Origin: an uncultured Acetatifactor sp.
GTDB taxonomy: Bacteria; Bacillota; Clostridia; Lachnospirales; Lachnospiraceae
DNA length: 64,000 nucleotides
NCBI GenBank assembly: GCA_947589075.1
Contig: CANQBS010000002.1
Span: 37,656-101,655, forward strand
Direction: 5' to 3'
Shown: positions 1 through 8,546 of the stretch, one piece after another
Position numbering within the stretch: the stretch's first letter is position 1
Layout: each line of letters starts with the position of its first letter
Notes under the pieces: generated by a model
What the model was told of the DNA's origin: nothing
Databases searched by the model: none
Seen by the model: only the letters and a program-made list of their open reading frames with translations
Translations under genes and position numbers: made by a program

Positions 1-1
1 C

Positions 2-490
2 ATCAGCAGGAAATATCAGGTCAGCGCCGATGTTTACAGGAAGAATGATTTCCACATCCATATACCGGAGGGGGCGGTGCCGAAGGACGGTCCCAGCGCA
101 GGCATCACGATGGCGACAGCTCTGCTTTCCGCCGTGACGGGCATTCCGGTCCGTGCCGATGTGGCCATGACCGGGGAGATCACCCTGCGGGGCAGAGTTC
201 TTCCCATCGGAGGGCTGAAGGAGAAGCTTCTGGCAGCAAAGACCGCCGGCATGAAAAAAGTGCTGGTGCCGGAGGAAAACCACAAGGATGTGGAGGAAAT
301 ATCCCGGGAGATCAAAAGCGGCATGGAGATCGTGTTCGTACAGAACATGAACCAGGTGCTGGAACACGCCCTGACCAGGCAGCCCCAGGAGGAGCAGCCC
401 CGCAAGAAGACGAAAGAAAAGTCCCGGGAGGAGCGGCCCCGCAAAAAGGCGGAGGAAAAGTCCAAGTCCCCGGAGACGCCCCAGTGGTAA
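2..490 (+). CDS. lon: Lon protease, C-terminal part (5' end outside window)
   Basis: This is the proteolytic end of an ATP-dependent Lon protease, which degrades misfolded and regulatory proteins in the cytoplasm. The frame is open from the window edge, so the ORF-track start is an internal valine codon. The motif PKDGPSAG carries the catalytic serine. The later [10 protein letters not shown] carries the lysine of the Ser-Lys dyad. After the usual family end there is a charged, Lys/Glu/Arg-rich tail of about 35 residues that ends in PETPQW; such tails vary between Lon proteins. The engB gene follows 49 bases downstream in the same direction, a common lon-engB order in Firmicutes. The AAA+ domain lies outside the window. 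Confidence 0.95.
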   Translation: MSRKYQVSADVYRKNDFHIHIPEGAVPKDGPSAGITMATALLSAVTGIPVRADVAMTGEITLRGRVLPIGGLKEKLLAAKTAGMKKVLVPEENHKDVEEISREIKSGMEIVFVQNMNQVLEHALTRQPQEEQPRKKTKEKSREERPRKKAEEKSKSPETPQW

Positions 491-539
491 CAAGCCCGGG
501 CAGAAAGCAAAAAAATAAAAAGGAGTTACAGGAATCGTT

Positions 540-1169
540 ATGGTGATTAAACAGGTAAGCCTTGAGACAGTGTGCGGCGTTACAAGCAGATTCCCGGATT
601 CGCCCTATCCGGAGGTGGCCTTTGCCGGAAAGAGCAACGTGGGGAAATCTTCTCTGATCAACGCTCTGATGAACCGGAAATCCCTGGCGCGCACCAGCGC
701 CCAGCCGGGCAAGACCCAGACCATTAATTTCTACAATATCAACAACGAAATTTATTTTGTAGATCTTCCGGGCTATGGTTATGCGAGGGCCAACCAGGAA
801 GTAAAGGCTCAGTGGGGAAAGATGGTGGAGAGATATCTTCATCAATCTCAGATGCTGCAGGCTGTTTTCCTCCTGATCGATATTCGCCATGAGCCCTCCG
901 GAAATGATAAGATCATGTATAACTGGATCGTGGAGCAGGGCTTCCATCCCATTATCATTGCCACCAAGCTGGACAAGATCAACAGAAGCCAGATCCAGAA
1001 GCAGGTGAAGCTCATTAAAACGACCCTGCAGGCAGAACCGGATACGGTGGTCATTCCCTTTTCCGCCCTGAGCAAGCAGGGAAGGGATGAGATATATGCC
1101 CTGTTGGATCGCCTGCTGGAGGATGTCCGGGCTGAAGAAGGAAAGCAGCCGGAAGAGGTGAAAGATTGA
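540..1169 (+). CDS. engB: Ribosome biogenesis GTPase EngB/YsxC
   Basis: A 209-residue TRAFAC-class GTPase of the EngB (YihA/YsxC) family, which helps assemble the 50S ribosomal subunit. All G motifs are visible: GKSNVGKS (about residues 30-37, P-loop), DLPG (75-78, G3), TKLD (142-145, G4) and SAL (175-177, G5). The length is normal for the family. The start has an upstream AAAGGAG, and the gene follows lon closely, so co-transcription is likely. The acidic C-terminal tail is unremarkable. Confidence 0.96.
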   Translation: MVIKQVSLETVCGVTSRFPDSPYPEVAFAGKSNVGKSSLINALMNRKSLARTSAQPGKTQTINFYNINNEIYFVDLPGYGYARANQEVKAQWGKMVERYLHQSQMLQAVFLLIDIRHEPSGNDKIMYNWIVEQGFHPIIIATKLDKINRSQIQKQVKLIKTTLQAEPDTVVIPFSALSKQGRDEIYALLDRLLEDVRAEEGKQPEEVKD

Positions 1170-1238
1170 AAATAGCCATAAGGTTATCCTCAATCTTCAA
1201 ATCAAACGTCGCCTGATCGACGACAGAATGCGTGGAAT

Positions 1239-2429
1239 ATGGATTCATCAATGAAAAAATATTGGAAAGCGGCTGTAAATCTGGGAATTGCGGCAGCGGC
1301 GCTGGTGCTTGTCATCTGGGGACTGCCAAAACTGTTGTTTTTCTTCCTGCCCTTTGTGATCGGCTGGATCATTGCGTGGATCGCGGGTCCCTTCGTGCGG
1401 TTCTTTGAGGAAAAGGTGAAGATCCGCAGGAAGATCGGAAGCGCCGTGGTGATCATAGTGGTAATCGGTCTGGTGGTTCTTGTTTTGTACCTGATCGGAG
1501 CCAAGCTGGTGAATGAACTGGTGGATTTTATCAATGAGCTGCCGGAGCTCTGGCAGAGCACGGAGAAGGATTTTCAGGAAATCGGACAGAATCTTGGCAG
1601 CCTGTATGAGAAGCTGCCTGAGAGCATTCAGGAATCCTTAAGCAGCTTCACGGAGCGGGCAAACCAGTATGCAGGGGAACTGTTAAGCCAGATCGGCAAT
1701 CCCGCCATCACGGGGGTGGGAAACTTTGCAAAACAGCTGCCGACGATCATTATCGGCGTGATCATGTGTCTGCTGTCCTCCTATTTTTTTGTGGCGGACA
1801 GAGGTCTGGTCAATGAATGGTTCAGGGCGCATACGCCCCAGTCTCTGCAGCACAAATACCGTCTCATGCGCAAAAGCCTTGTATATTCCGTAGGCGGCTA
1901 CTTTAGGGCGCAGCTTAAGATCGAAGTCTGGATGTATATTCTGCTGGTGATCGGTCTGAGCATCCTGAAGGTAAATTATACCCTGCTGATCGCCCTGGGC
2001 ATTGCCATTATGGATTTTCTTCCCTTTTTTGGCACGGGCACCATCATGGTTCCCTGGGCCATTGTCAAGATCCTGAGCGCTGATTATCAGATGGCCATCG
2101 GCCTGCTGATCATCTGGGGAGTAGGGCAGCTTGCGAGGCAGATCATCCAGCCCAAAATTGTTGGGGATTCTGTGGGAGTTCCCCCCATTCCCACCCTGTT
2201 TCTCTTATTTATCGGATATCGCCTGGGGGGCGTGCTGGGCATGATCGCGGCGGTTCCTCTGGGTCTGATCCTGTATTCCATGTATGAAGAGGGAGCTTTT
2301 GATACGACGAAAAACAGCCTGAAGATCCTGGTGACGGGAATCAATCATTTCAGAGAGATCAAGGCGGAAGATATGCAGGAAATCCTTCAACAAGAAGATC
2401 ATAAAGAAAAAGATCATAAGGAAAAATAA
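1239..2429 (+). CDS. AI-2E family transporter (PerM/YtvI-like permease)
   Basis: A 396-residue polytopic membrane protein of the AI-2E transporter family (PF01594). Hydrophobic segments lie near residues 12-48 and 65-85, with a large soluble loop (about 85-145) and a C-terminal membrane block with the family-typical pattern around IMDFLPFFGTG and the PKIVGDSVGVPPI stretch. Family members export autoinducer-2-like molecules or ions; in spore formers some (YtvI) are sporulation proteins. The substrate cannot be read from sequence. It ends in a charged EDHKEKDHKEK tail. The start codon is uncertain: ATG at 1239 and 1251 are both possible, and neither has a strong ribosome binding site. A second family member is at 21637. 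Confidence 0.88.
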   Translation: MDSSMKKYWKAAVNLGIAAAALVLVIWGLPKLLFFFLPFVIGWIIAWIAGPFVRFFEEKVKIRRKIGSAVVIIVVIGLVVLVLYLIGAKLVNELVDFINELPELWQSTEKDFQEIGQNLGSLYEKLPESIQESLSSFTERANQYAGELLSQIGNPAITGVGNFAKQLPTIIIGVIMCLLSSYFFVADRGLVNEWFRAHTPQSLQHKYRLMRKSLVYSVGGYFRAQLKIEVWMYILLVIGLSILKVNYTLLIALGIAIMDFLPFFGTGTIMVPWAIVKILSADYQMAIGLLIIWGVGQLARQIIQPKIVGDSVGVPPIPTLFLLFIGYRLGGVLGMIAAVPLGLILYSMYEEGAFDTTKNSLKILVTGINHFREIKAEDMQEILQQEDHKEKDHKEK

Positions 2430-2461
2430 ATCAGGGGAAAACCTGTGATATGTGAGGAAAT

Positions 2462-3199
2462 ATGAGAAACATCAGGATGTTGATTCAATACGAGGGAACC
2501 AGATACCAGGGCTGGCAGAGGCAGGAAACCTCTGACAACACCATTCAGGGAAAGCTGGAGAAGCTTTTGAGCCAGATGTGCGAGGAGCCCATCGAGGTGA
2601 CAGGAAGCGGGCGCACGGATGCCGGCGTCCATGCGAAGGGACAGGTGGCGAATTTCCATACAAACTCCGATCTGTCCACAAAGGAGATGCTGGCTTACTG
2701 CAATCGGTATCTTCCGGAGGACATTGCGGTGCTGGAACTTACGGAAGTGTCGGAACGCTTTCACAGCCGTCTGAACGCCAGGGAAAAGTGTTATTGCTAT
2801 CAGGTGGTCAACAGTGAGGTGCAGGATGTTTTCCGGCGCAAATATGCGCTCTGGGTACCGGAAAAGCTGGATGTGGAGGCCATGCGCAAGGCAGCGGCGT
2901 ACTTCTGCGGAGAGCACGATTTCAGGGGATTTACCTCGAATAAGCGGACGAAAAAATCCACTGTCCGCCGGATTGACGAGCTTGTCATCGATCAAAAGGA
3001 CAATCTGCTTCTGTTCCGTTTCAGGGGAAATGGTTTCCTGTATCATATGGTCCGCGTTATCATGGGTACCCTTTTAGAGGTGGGAAGAGGGGAGCGGAGT
3101 CCGGAAAGCATGGAAGCCCTGCTGAAATCCGGGAAGCGGGAGCTGGCGGGTCCCCTGGTTCCTGCCAAAGGGCTGACGCTGATGGAAGTACATTATTGA
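2462..3199 (+). CDS. truA: tRNA pseudouridine synthase A
   Basis: A 245-residue TruA, which converts U38-U40 in the tRNA anticodon arm to pseudouridine. The catalytic aspartate is D53 in the motif GSGRTDAGVHA. The family-typical RFRGNGFLYHMVR segment is in the C-terminal half. The start is preceded by TGAGGAAAT. It follows the AI-2E gene by 32 bases and is closed by a clear terminator hairpin at 3204. Confidence 0.96.
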   Translation: MRNIRMLIQYEGTRYQGWQRQETSDNTIQGKLEKLLSQMCEEPIEVTGSGRTDAGVHAKGQVANFHTNSDLSTKEMLAYCNRYLPEDIAVLELTEVSERFHSRLNAREKCYCYQVVNSEVQDVFRRKYALWVPEKLDVEAMRKAAAYFCGEHDFRGFTSNKRTKKSTVRRIDELVIDQKDNLLLFRFRGNGFLYHMVRVIMGTLLEVGRGERSPESMEALLKSGKRELAGPLVPAKGLTLMEVHY

Positions 3200-3203
3200 T
3201 GAG

Positions 3204-3252
3204 AACACACATAACATCGAGGCTGCAGGCAGATGTTATGTGTGTTTTTTGG
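3204..3252 (+). terminator. Rho-independent terminator after truA
   Basis: A 14-bp stem (AACACACATAACAT paired with ATGTTATGTGTGTT) runs directly into a T-rich tract. It lies five bases after the truA stop, so it ends the lon-engB-truA transcript. Confidence 0.9.
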
Positions 3253-3486
3253 CTTTTTTTCCGGACAATTGAAACATTTGCCGCTAAAAAACGGACTATA
3301 TATGAAAGAGAATAAAAAAAGTAAAAAATTGATGCAATTTTGAAACAAGTGGAGATTAGAATATAAAAATAAGAGGATGAATGGGACATGGAGCCTGAAA
3401 TATGAAGCGTGGGGTGTGAAGTGCGGAGCTTTGGGATCTGTCATCCTCGGGGGCAGGGGAAGTAAGGCGGGAAGGAGAGTATAAAT

Positions 3487-4182
3487 ATGAAGAATATTCT
3501 GGTGTATAATAACAACACGGGAATTGCAGAGGTTATGAGCCCATTGTTTGCGGGGGAAGGGTTTCATATGTCCGTTGCAGGGGATTACAATGAGATGCTG
3601 GACGCGCTGCAGGAGCAGGATGTGCATCTGCTGATCACGGATGTAAAGCTTCGGCAGAAGGGATTTGCAAATGGGATCGAACTGATCGCCGACATCAGAA
3701 AAAAAAGCAGCGTGCCGATCCTTGTGATATCGGCGGATGGAAAGGAAAGCTCAAAGATCATGGCTCTGAATGCCGGAGCGGATGATTACATTGTTTTGGG
3801 CTGCAATCCCCTGGAAATCCTGGCCAGGGTGAAGTCTCAGCTGAGACGGTATACCCAGCTGGTGAATATGTGCGCCAATATTGACAGGATCTATCAGGTG
3901 GGAGAGCTGGTGATCGATGATATTCACAGGAAGGTATCCGTGGACGGCAGGGAAGTGAAGCTGACTCCCATTGAGTACAAGATCTTAAGGCTGCTGGTGC
4001 AGGAAAGGGGAAGGGTGCTTTCCATCACCCAGATATATGAATCCATCTGGCACATGCAGGCCATCGGCGCGGATAATACCATAGCGGTACATATCCGTCA
4101 CATCCGTGAGAAGATCGAGCGCAACCCCAAAGAGCCCAGGTATCTTAAGGTGGTGTGGGGAACCGGTTATAAGGTTGGATGA
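3487..4182 (+). CDS. OmpR/PhoB-type response regulator with atypical receiver
   Basis: A 231-residue protein with a receiver domain (about 1-120) and a C-terminal winged-helix DNA-binding domain (about 130-231, with YLKVVWGTGYKVG at the end). The phospho-acceptor-like D52 (ITDVKL) and the switch serine S82 are kept. The two acidic metal-binding residues after the first strand are replaced by asparagines (ILVYNNN instead of a VDDE-type motif). The conserved KP lysine is lost (DDYIVLGCNP). Such receivers are often phosphorylation-independent. No histidine kinase is adjacent. The start has a strong GGAAGGAGAG upstream. Targets are unknown. Confidence 0.88.
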   Translation: MKNILVYNNNTGIAEVMSPLFAGEGFHMSVAGDYNEMLDALQEQDVHLLITDVKLRQKGFANGIELIADIRKKSSVPILVISADGKESSKIMALNAGADDYIVLGCNPLEILARVKSQLRRYTQLVNMCANIDRIYQVGELVIDDIHRKVSVDGREVKLTPIEYKILRLLVQERGRVLSITQIYESIWHMQAIGADNTIAVHIRHIREKIERNPKEPRYLKVVWGTGYKVG

Positions 4183-4248
4183 AGATTGACATTTTATGCC
4201 GAAAGGGGTATTGTATAGATATGTAGATCAAAACAGGAGATATCGGAC

Positions 4249-5112
4249 ATGGAAAATGACGGCGCTCTGAAAAGACGGGGGCTCAGCGGCAGTACCCTGA
4301 AGCTGGCGGCAATAACGGCAATGCTGATCGATCATATGGGGGCGACCCTGGTGACGGCCTATCTCACCACGCCCGGGAACTGGAGCGAAGAAGGATACGC
4401 TCTGTATTATGTGATGCGAATGATCATCGGCAGGACGGCTTTTCCGATCTTCTGTTTTCTTTTGACCCAGGGCTTTGAAAAAACCTCCAGCGTCTGGAAG
4501 TATGCTTTCAGACTGGGGGTCTTTGCTTTGATCTCAGAGATTCCCTTCAATCTTGCCATTAACGGAGCCCTTTTTGACTTTACATGGCAGAATGTTTTCT
4601 TTACCCTTTTCCTGGGGCTCCTTAGCCTGATCATCCTAAAAAAGGCGGAAGAAAGCAGCCTGAACCGGGTTTGCTCCTGGGCGTTTGGAGCTGCGGGAGT
4701 TGTCCTGTGCATGGCGGCTGCGGAACTTCTGAATACGGATTATGGCGCCTACGGCGTCCTATGCATGGTGGTGCTTTATCTGACCAGGCGCAGTCCCTGG
4801 CTGCAGCTGGTCGCCGGAACAGCGTCTCTCTGGCTGGGGGACGCCGCCATAGAGTTTGTGAAGCAGTTTGTGTTCTGTCTCCAAATCTGCCTGGAGGATG
4901 GAAGCCTGGCGAGGCTGCCTGCCCTGCTTAGTCTGGAGCTGCCGGGGCATGTGACCTTTGCCATGGGAGGCAATGAACTGTTAGCTCCCCTGGGGCTTGT
5001 ACTGGTGCCTTTTTATAACGGGAAAAGAGGACTCAGACTGAAATATTTCTTCTACTTGTTCTATCCGATCCATCTTCTTCTGCTCTATTTCCTGACGGAA
5101 GCATTGATATAA
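4249..5112 (+). CDS. TraX family membrane protein
   Basis: A 287-residue polytopic membrane protein of the TraX family (PF05857), named for the F-plasmid pilin acetylase. The N-terminal KLAAITAMLIDHMGA segment and the C-terminal FFYLFYPIHLLLLYFL are typical. Chromosomal copies in Firmicutes are common, and their acetyl acceptor is unknown. No conjugation genes are near, so transfer functions should not be inferred. The start has CAGGAGATAT upstream. A terminator follows at once. Confidence 0.85.
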   Translation: MENDGALKRRGLSGSTLKLAAITAMLIDHMGATLVTAYLTTPGNWSEEGYALYYVMRMIIGRTAFPIFCFLLTQGFEKTSSVWKYAFRLGVFALISEIPFNLAINGALFDFTWQNVFFTLFLGLLSLIILKKAEESSLNRVCSWAFGAAGVVLCMAAAELLNTDYGAYGVLCMVVLYLTRRSPWLQLVAGTASLWLGDAAIEFVKQFVFCLQICLEDGSLARLPALLSLELPGHVTFAMGGNELLAPLGLVLVPFYNGKRGLRLKYFFYLFYPIHLLLLYFLTEALI

Positions 5113-5140
5113 GGGACAGAGATTAGATCTGTCCCTTTTG
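5111..5140 (+). terminator. Terminator after the TraX-like gene
   Basis: A GGGACAGA/TCTGTCCC stem with a seven-base loop followed by TTTTG. It starts at the traX-like stop codon and is probably the end of that transcript. Confidence 0.8.
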
Positions 5141-5181
5141 ATGTGTCCTTTTGAAGGGGATTTTGGGGAAAAAGATCCGCC

Positions 5182-5745
5182 CTATGGCAGGACCCCCAGG
5201 TGCTCCAGAAGAATTTCCAGCCCAATAAAGATCAAAATAACGCCGCCGGCCAGCTCCGCCCTGGACTTGTACCGCATCCCGAAGAGATTTCCTGCCTTGA
5301 CGCCCGCCATGGAGAGGGTAAAGGTGATGATGCCGATGAAGGAAACGGCCGGAAGGATGCTCACTTCCAGAAATGCAAAGGTAATGCCCGCGGCCAGGGC
5401 GTCGATGCTGGTGGCTACGGCCAGGACCAGCATATTCTTGAAATCCACGGAATCGTTGACGGAATTCTCTTCCCTGGAGAAGGATTCCCTGATCATGGAG
5501 ATGCCGATAAGAGCCAGCAGTATAAAGGCGATCCAATGGTCGATGGAAGTGATATAGCGCTGGAACTGGCTCCCCAGGAGATATCCCAGAAGGGGCATCA
5601 GCGCCTGGAACCCTCCGAACCAGAGGCCGATGATAATGGTATTTTTCAGGCTGAGCCTGCGCATGGCGAGTCCCTTGCAGACGGAAACCGCAAAGTCATC
5701 CATGGACAAACCCACCGCGATGGCAAATAAGCTGAATAGATTCAT
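5182..5745 (-). CDS. mntP: Manganese efflux pump MntP family
   Basis: A 187-residue, six-helix membrane protein of the MntP (YebN) family, which exports Mn2+. It shows the two related halves of the family. The first has a conserved acidic pair in [13 protein letters not shown]; the second has the matching [11 protein letters not shown]. The start is preceded by CAGGATAA. I looked for a yybP-ykoY manganese riboswitch in the 160 bases upstream and saw no convincing one. The upstream interval instead holds a perfect palindrome at 5814. Confidence 0.92.
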   Translation of the reverse strand: MNLFSLFAIAVGLSMDDFAVSVCKGLAMRRLSLKNTIIIGLWFGGFQALMPLLGYLLGSQFQRYITSIDHWIAFILLALIGISMIRESFSREENSVNDSVDFKNMLVLAVATSIDALAAGITFAFLEVSILPAVSFIGIITFTLSMAGVKAGNLFGMRYKSRAELAGGVILIFIGLEILLEHLGVLP

Positions 5746-5813
5746 GATTTATCCTGTCAGTGTAATAGAGTTTCAGGTCATCTTCCCAAAGGGAAAAGTA
5801 TTTTAATAGTATT

Positions 5814-5845
5814 TTGCCGCACCTATGGATCCATAGGTGCGGCAA
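5814..5845. repeat. 32-bp perfect palindrome between cspA-like gene and mntP
   Basis: TTGCCGCACCTATGG, AT, then its exact reverse complement form a palindrome with no mismatch. It lies between two minus-strand genes. On the minus strand the following bases are AATACTATTAAAA rather than a clean U-tract, so it is a weak terminator candidate for the cold-shock gene. On the plus strand it is followed by TCTGTTTT. A cruciform or protein site is also possible. Confidence 0.7.
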
Positions 5846-5906
5846 TCTGTTTTGTGCGCTGCGCAGTCAGCTCATGTGAACCGTCCTCTGCAGAGTTCCC
5901 TTCCCG

Positions 5907-6122
5907 TCAGCCTACAACTGTTACGTTGGTAGCACGGATCTTGCTGGGATTCTGGGGATCGCACTCGGTATCAAAGGTAACCTTCTGGCCCTCTTCCAGA
6001 GACTTGAAGCCCTGAGCATTGATCGCAGAAAAATGAACAAATACTTCAGTTCCGTTTGCCTCGTTGGTGATGAAGCCGTAACCCTTCTGTGCGTTAAACC
6101 ATTTGACAGTACCGTGATTCAT
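5907..6122 (-). CDS. Cold-shock protein (CspA family)
   Basis: A 71-residue OB-fold nucleic-acid-binding cold-shock protein, acting as an RNA chaperone. RNP1 (KGYGFITNE) and RNP2 (VFVHFSAI) are present. The ORF track begins 21 codons upstream, but the true start is the ATG at 6122, which follows a near-perfect TAAAGGAGGTAAG and opens with [10 protein letters not shown] as in the family. A roughly 200-base leader with a strong hairpin precedes it. Confidence 0.95.
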   Translation of the reverse strand: MNHGTVKWFNAQKGYGFITNEANGTEVFVHFSAINAQGFKSLEEGQKVTFDTECDPQNPSKIRATNVTVVG

Positions 6123-6241
6123 AACCTTACCTCCTTTAAAAATGGGGCATACGCCCATGTATTGTGAGTGCACAAACCGCCGCACGATATTTTATTTGTG
6201 TGTAGCAGTGGATAGGACCCTTATTCCCACCTGATACCAAA

Positions 6242-6302
6242 AACTCACATAACTTGTAAAACATCATTAAAAGTAACAATGACTTACAAAGATATGTGAG
6301 TT
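6242..6302 (-). promoter_or_regulatory. Leader hairpin of the cold-shock gene
   Basis: AACTCACATA pairs with TATGTGAGTT, and the stem continues with CTTGTAA against TTACAAAG, enclosing an AT-rich loop. It sits in the untranslated leader between the promoter at 6331 and the start codon at 6122. Long structured leaders are known for cold-shock mRNAs; a thermosensing role here is inference. Confidence 0.6.
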
Positions 6303-6330
6303 CAATGACTTTCATTGAGAATACATGTTA

Positions 6331-6360
6331 AGTATAGCATCAGTTGTTACAAAATGTCAA
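6331..6360 (-). promoter_or_regulatory. Sigma-A-type promoter for the cold-shock gene
   Basis: Read on the minus strand: TTGACA, an 18-base spacer, then TATACT. It gives a leader of about 200 bases before the cold-shock start codon. Confidence 0.75.
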
Positions 6361-6410
6361 TGAATTTTTTAACATTTTTAAAAATTTTTTTGGGAACTTT
6401 TTGGACAAAT

Positions 6411-6944
6411 TCATTCAAAATCGTCATCTTCCTCTATGGGCTGCCAGGCCCTGCCGAATTCCACATCGCGGAAGAGGGCTGCCAGACCGGTGATCTGTTT
6501 CAGGCGCAGAATTTCATCCTTGTCCATGCCGAGATGCTTGGAGATCCAGGCGTCGGAACGTCCCAGTTCATGCAGCTCCTTAATGATGTTGCTCATGAGA
6601 TCCACATTATGGGAGCCTCTTGCCCGGTTATGGCGGATGGTGCTTGCCATACGGCAGTCCAGGGATTTGTTGATCACGGATACGGGAAGTTTTCCTTCTT
6701 CCCGATCGTAGATGTCCTGGTGCTCCAGCATCACCCGGTATCTGTGAAAGCCGTCCACGATGACGTATACATCCCTGGATCTGTCGTAATAGCAGACAAT
6801 GGGCATGGTATAACCATCCTCCTTTATGCTTTCGTACAAAAGACTCAGCTCGGGAGGCGCCACGGAATTGGGGTTATAGGTATTGGGCTCTATCTTTTCA
6901 ATGGGAACTGAAATAATATTGTAAACAGGGCTGCTATATGACAT
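6411..6944 (-). CDS. IbrB-like ParB-domain protein
   Basis: A 177-residue protein with a ParB-like nuclease/sulfiredoxin-fold domain over the first ~100 residues. The motif VDGFHRYRVM (about 64-73) matches the DG-x-HR signature of this fold. The C-terminal half is helical, with a Lys/Asp-rich helix-turn-helix-like stretch (SDAWISKHLGMDKDEILRLKQ). It overlaps the downstream end of the PAPS-reductase-like gene by 11 bases, so the two are translationally coupled. This pairing matches the IbrA/IbrB pairs of E. coli and phages, where the encoded proteins influence expression of other loci. Its biochemical activity is not established here. Confidence 0.8.
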   Translation of the reverse strand: MSYSSPVYNIISVPIEKIEPNTYNPNSVAPPELSLLYESIKEDGYTMPIVCYYDRSRDVYVIVDGFHRYRVMLEHQDIYDREEGKLPVSVINKSLDCRMASTIRHNRARGSHNVDLMSNIIKELHELGRSDAWISKHLGMDKDEILRLKQITGLAALFRDVEFGRAWQPIEEDDDFE

Positions 6945-8247
6945 TCTTATATTTCTCCTTCAGAATATTGACATTCTGTTGCTGCTGCCTGGTGAGACCG
7001 AATCCCATGAAACGGCAGATATGGTCATTTTTCAGGATGCAGTAGCACATCCGTTTCCAGCTGGGCACGTCCTTGGTGGATTTGATATCGTCCGTCTGGT
7101 CAGGTATTTTGCCGATAAAAATGATCCGTGAGTTTTTCCCGATGGTATAATTGGAAACTCCGTTGCGCTGGATATGGTAGCCGTGATCCAGAAGCTCCTG
7201 GATGGTTTCTTCCTCCAGTCCCCCGCCGGTGGTGCGCCAAAAGCGGATGGAGGTTTTAAACTTCTGGACATAATTGTGGCGCAGCCTGGGCGGGAGAGTG
7301 TCCAGCAGAAACAGGGTGTAGGACTCCCAGCTGTGTCCCTCCGGAAGAGTGATATTTTTATAGCCCATGGCCTTGGTTTTGCCGTAAATAGCTCCGAAAT
7401 TGGCGCCGTGAACTCTTCCAACCAGTCTGGCCCAGATCTCGGGGTCGATCACGCGGTAGAGGTTCAGGCTGTCCTTGGCATAGTCGTTAAAAGGAGAAGC
7501 CACCCGCATCTGATCCGGCTGCAGACCGGCCATATAATATAAATCATAAAGCTTATTATAGTCATATTGGAATAAATAGTTGGCGTGCCATACGTCGCTC
7601 AGGGACCAGTCGTAGATGGGGGATGCGCACCATACATCCTTAAACTGCCGGGTGATCCAGCAATTATCCTTGTATCCGTATTTTTTATTGAGGATGCCGC
7701 TGTATCGCTGCAGGGATTCCTCCGCCCGGATACCCAGCAGGCAGACAGTTTTCTTCCCTCCATGGGACAGACGGTACCATCGGCCGAACTGCTTCGCCAG
7801 ATCCTCCTGGTGCATCTTATACTTGTAGGTGGTGACCGGGTTATTCTGGAGATTGACCACATAGGGATGCTTCGGCATGGGACGCACCCAAATATCTTCC
7901 TTTGTATCGTCCCAGGGATACCAGAACATCTCATAGCTGCTTAAGGCAGTGCGGGTGGCGATGGGGAGGCATACCCAATAGGGTTCCACATCCTTCTCGA
8001 TCCTTTCAAAGGTTCGCTCCACATATTCAGTTGTAACGGTGTACTGGGCTTCAAAGTCCTCGTGAAAAACGCCGATCTTCCTGTCAGGATAATTCCTTTT
8101 CTGAAATTCCAGGACCAGATTCAGAAGCAAACCGCTGTCTTTTCCGCCGGAAAAGGAGACGAAGATGTTGTCGAATTCCTGAAACAGGTAATGAAGGCGT
8201 TCCTGGAGGGCATCATAAACATTGGGAGCAAGATATCTCCGCTTCAT
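6934..8247 (-). CDS. IbrA-like phosphoadenosine phosphosulfate reductase family protein
   Basis: A protein of about 437 residues with an N-type ATP pyrophosphatase (PAPS-reductase) domain. The PP-loop SFSGGKDSG lies at about 31-39, and a DUF3440-like C-terminal part follows. The ORF track runs 78 codons further upstream, but that extension is AT-rich and unlike the family. I prefer the ATG at 8247 (MKRRYLAPN), which has only a weak GAGAAAG ten bases upstream; the ATG at 8301 is the alternative. The gene is upstream of and overlaps the ParB-domain gene. No sulfate-assimilation genes are near, so classical PAPS reduction is unlikely. Confidence 0.8.
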   Translation of the reverse strand: MKRRYLAPNVYDALQERLHYLFQEFDNIFVSFSGGKDSGLLLNLVLEFQKRNYPDRKIGVFHEDFEAQYTVTTEYVERTFERIEKDVEPYWVCLPIATRTALSSYEMFWYPWDDTKEDIWVRPMPKHPYVVNLQNNPVTTYKYKMHQEDLAKQFGRWYRLSHGGKKTVCLLGIRAEESLQRYSGILNKKYGYKDNCWITRQFKDVWCASPIYDWSLSDVWHANYLFQYDYNKLYDLYYMAGLQPDQMRVASPFNDYAKDSLNLYRVIDPEIWARLVGRVHGANFGAIYGKTKAMGYKNITLPEGHSWESYTLFLLDTLPPRLRHNYVQKFKTSIRFWRTTGGGLEEETIQELLDHGYHIQRNGVSNYTIGKNSRIIFIGKIPDQTDDIKSTKDVPSWKRMCYCILKNDHICRFMGFGLTRQQQQNVNILKEKYKNVI

Positions 8248-8546
8248 TCGATCACTGCTTTCTCGATATTGTTGCGCGGTGCTTCTTTTGCAGTACCGCA
8301 TTTGTTTTAAAGGTTTATGTTTAGAGATCTGTGTTTTATATGCCTGGGGCTTATGAGTTATCCTTAAAAATTGGTAAAATATGGAAACAAGTTTTATTAT
8401 ATGGCAAAAAACGGCAAATTTCAACTTTTTTCCAGTTGAATTTATTTTCAGCCGTTGTTCCCCAAAAGCCGCTGATTTCATTGTCTTTTGTATATTTTAG
8501 GACAATATGCAGAAACTACCATCAATCAGAGCGAGGAGGTCGTTTT

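Noticed and set aside
4249-5112. Conjugative element suggested by the TraX name
   Set aside because: No other transfer, relaxase or integrase genes surround it. TraX-like proteins are common on clostridial chromosomes.
5746-5813. Possible yybP-ykoY manganese riboswitch before mntP
   Set aside because: I could not find the conserved loop sequences or a three-way junction; only a short leader and a palindrome are present.
6411-8247. DNA phosphorothioation (Dnd) system
   Set aside because: Only ParB-like and PAPS-reductase-like members are present. No DndA/D/E-like genes are nearby, so the IbrA/IbrB call fits better.
6934-8481. 78-residue N-terminal extension of the IbrA-like protein in the ORF track
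   Set aside because: The extension is AT-rich and hydrophobic, lacks a ribosome binding site, and family members begin near the 8247 ATG.
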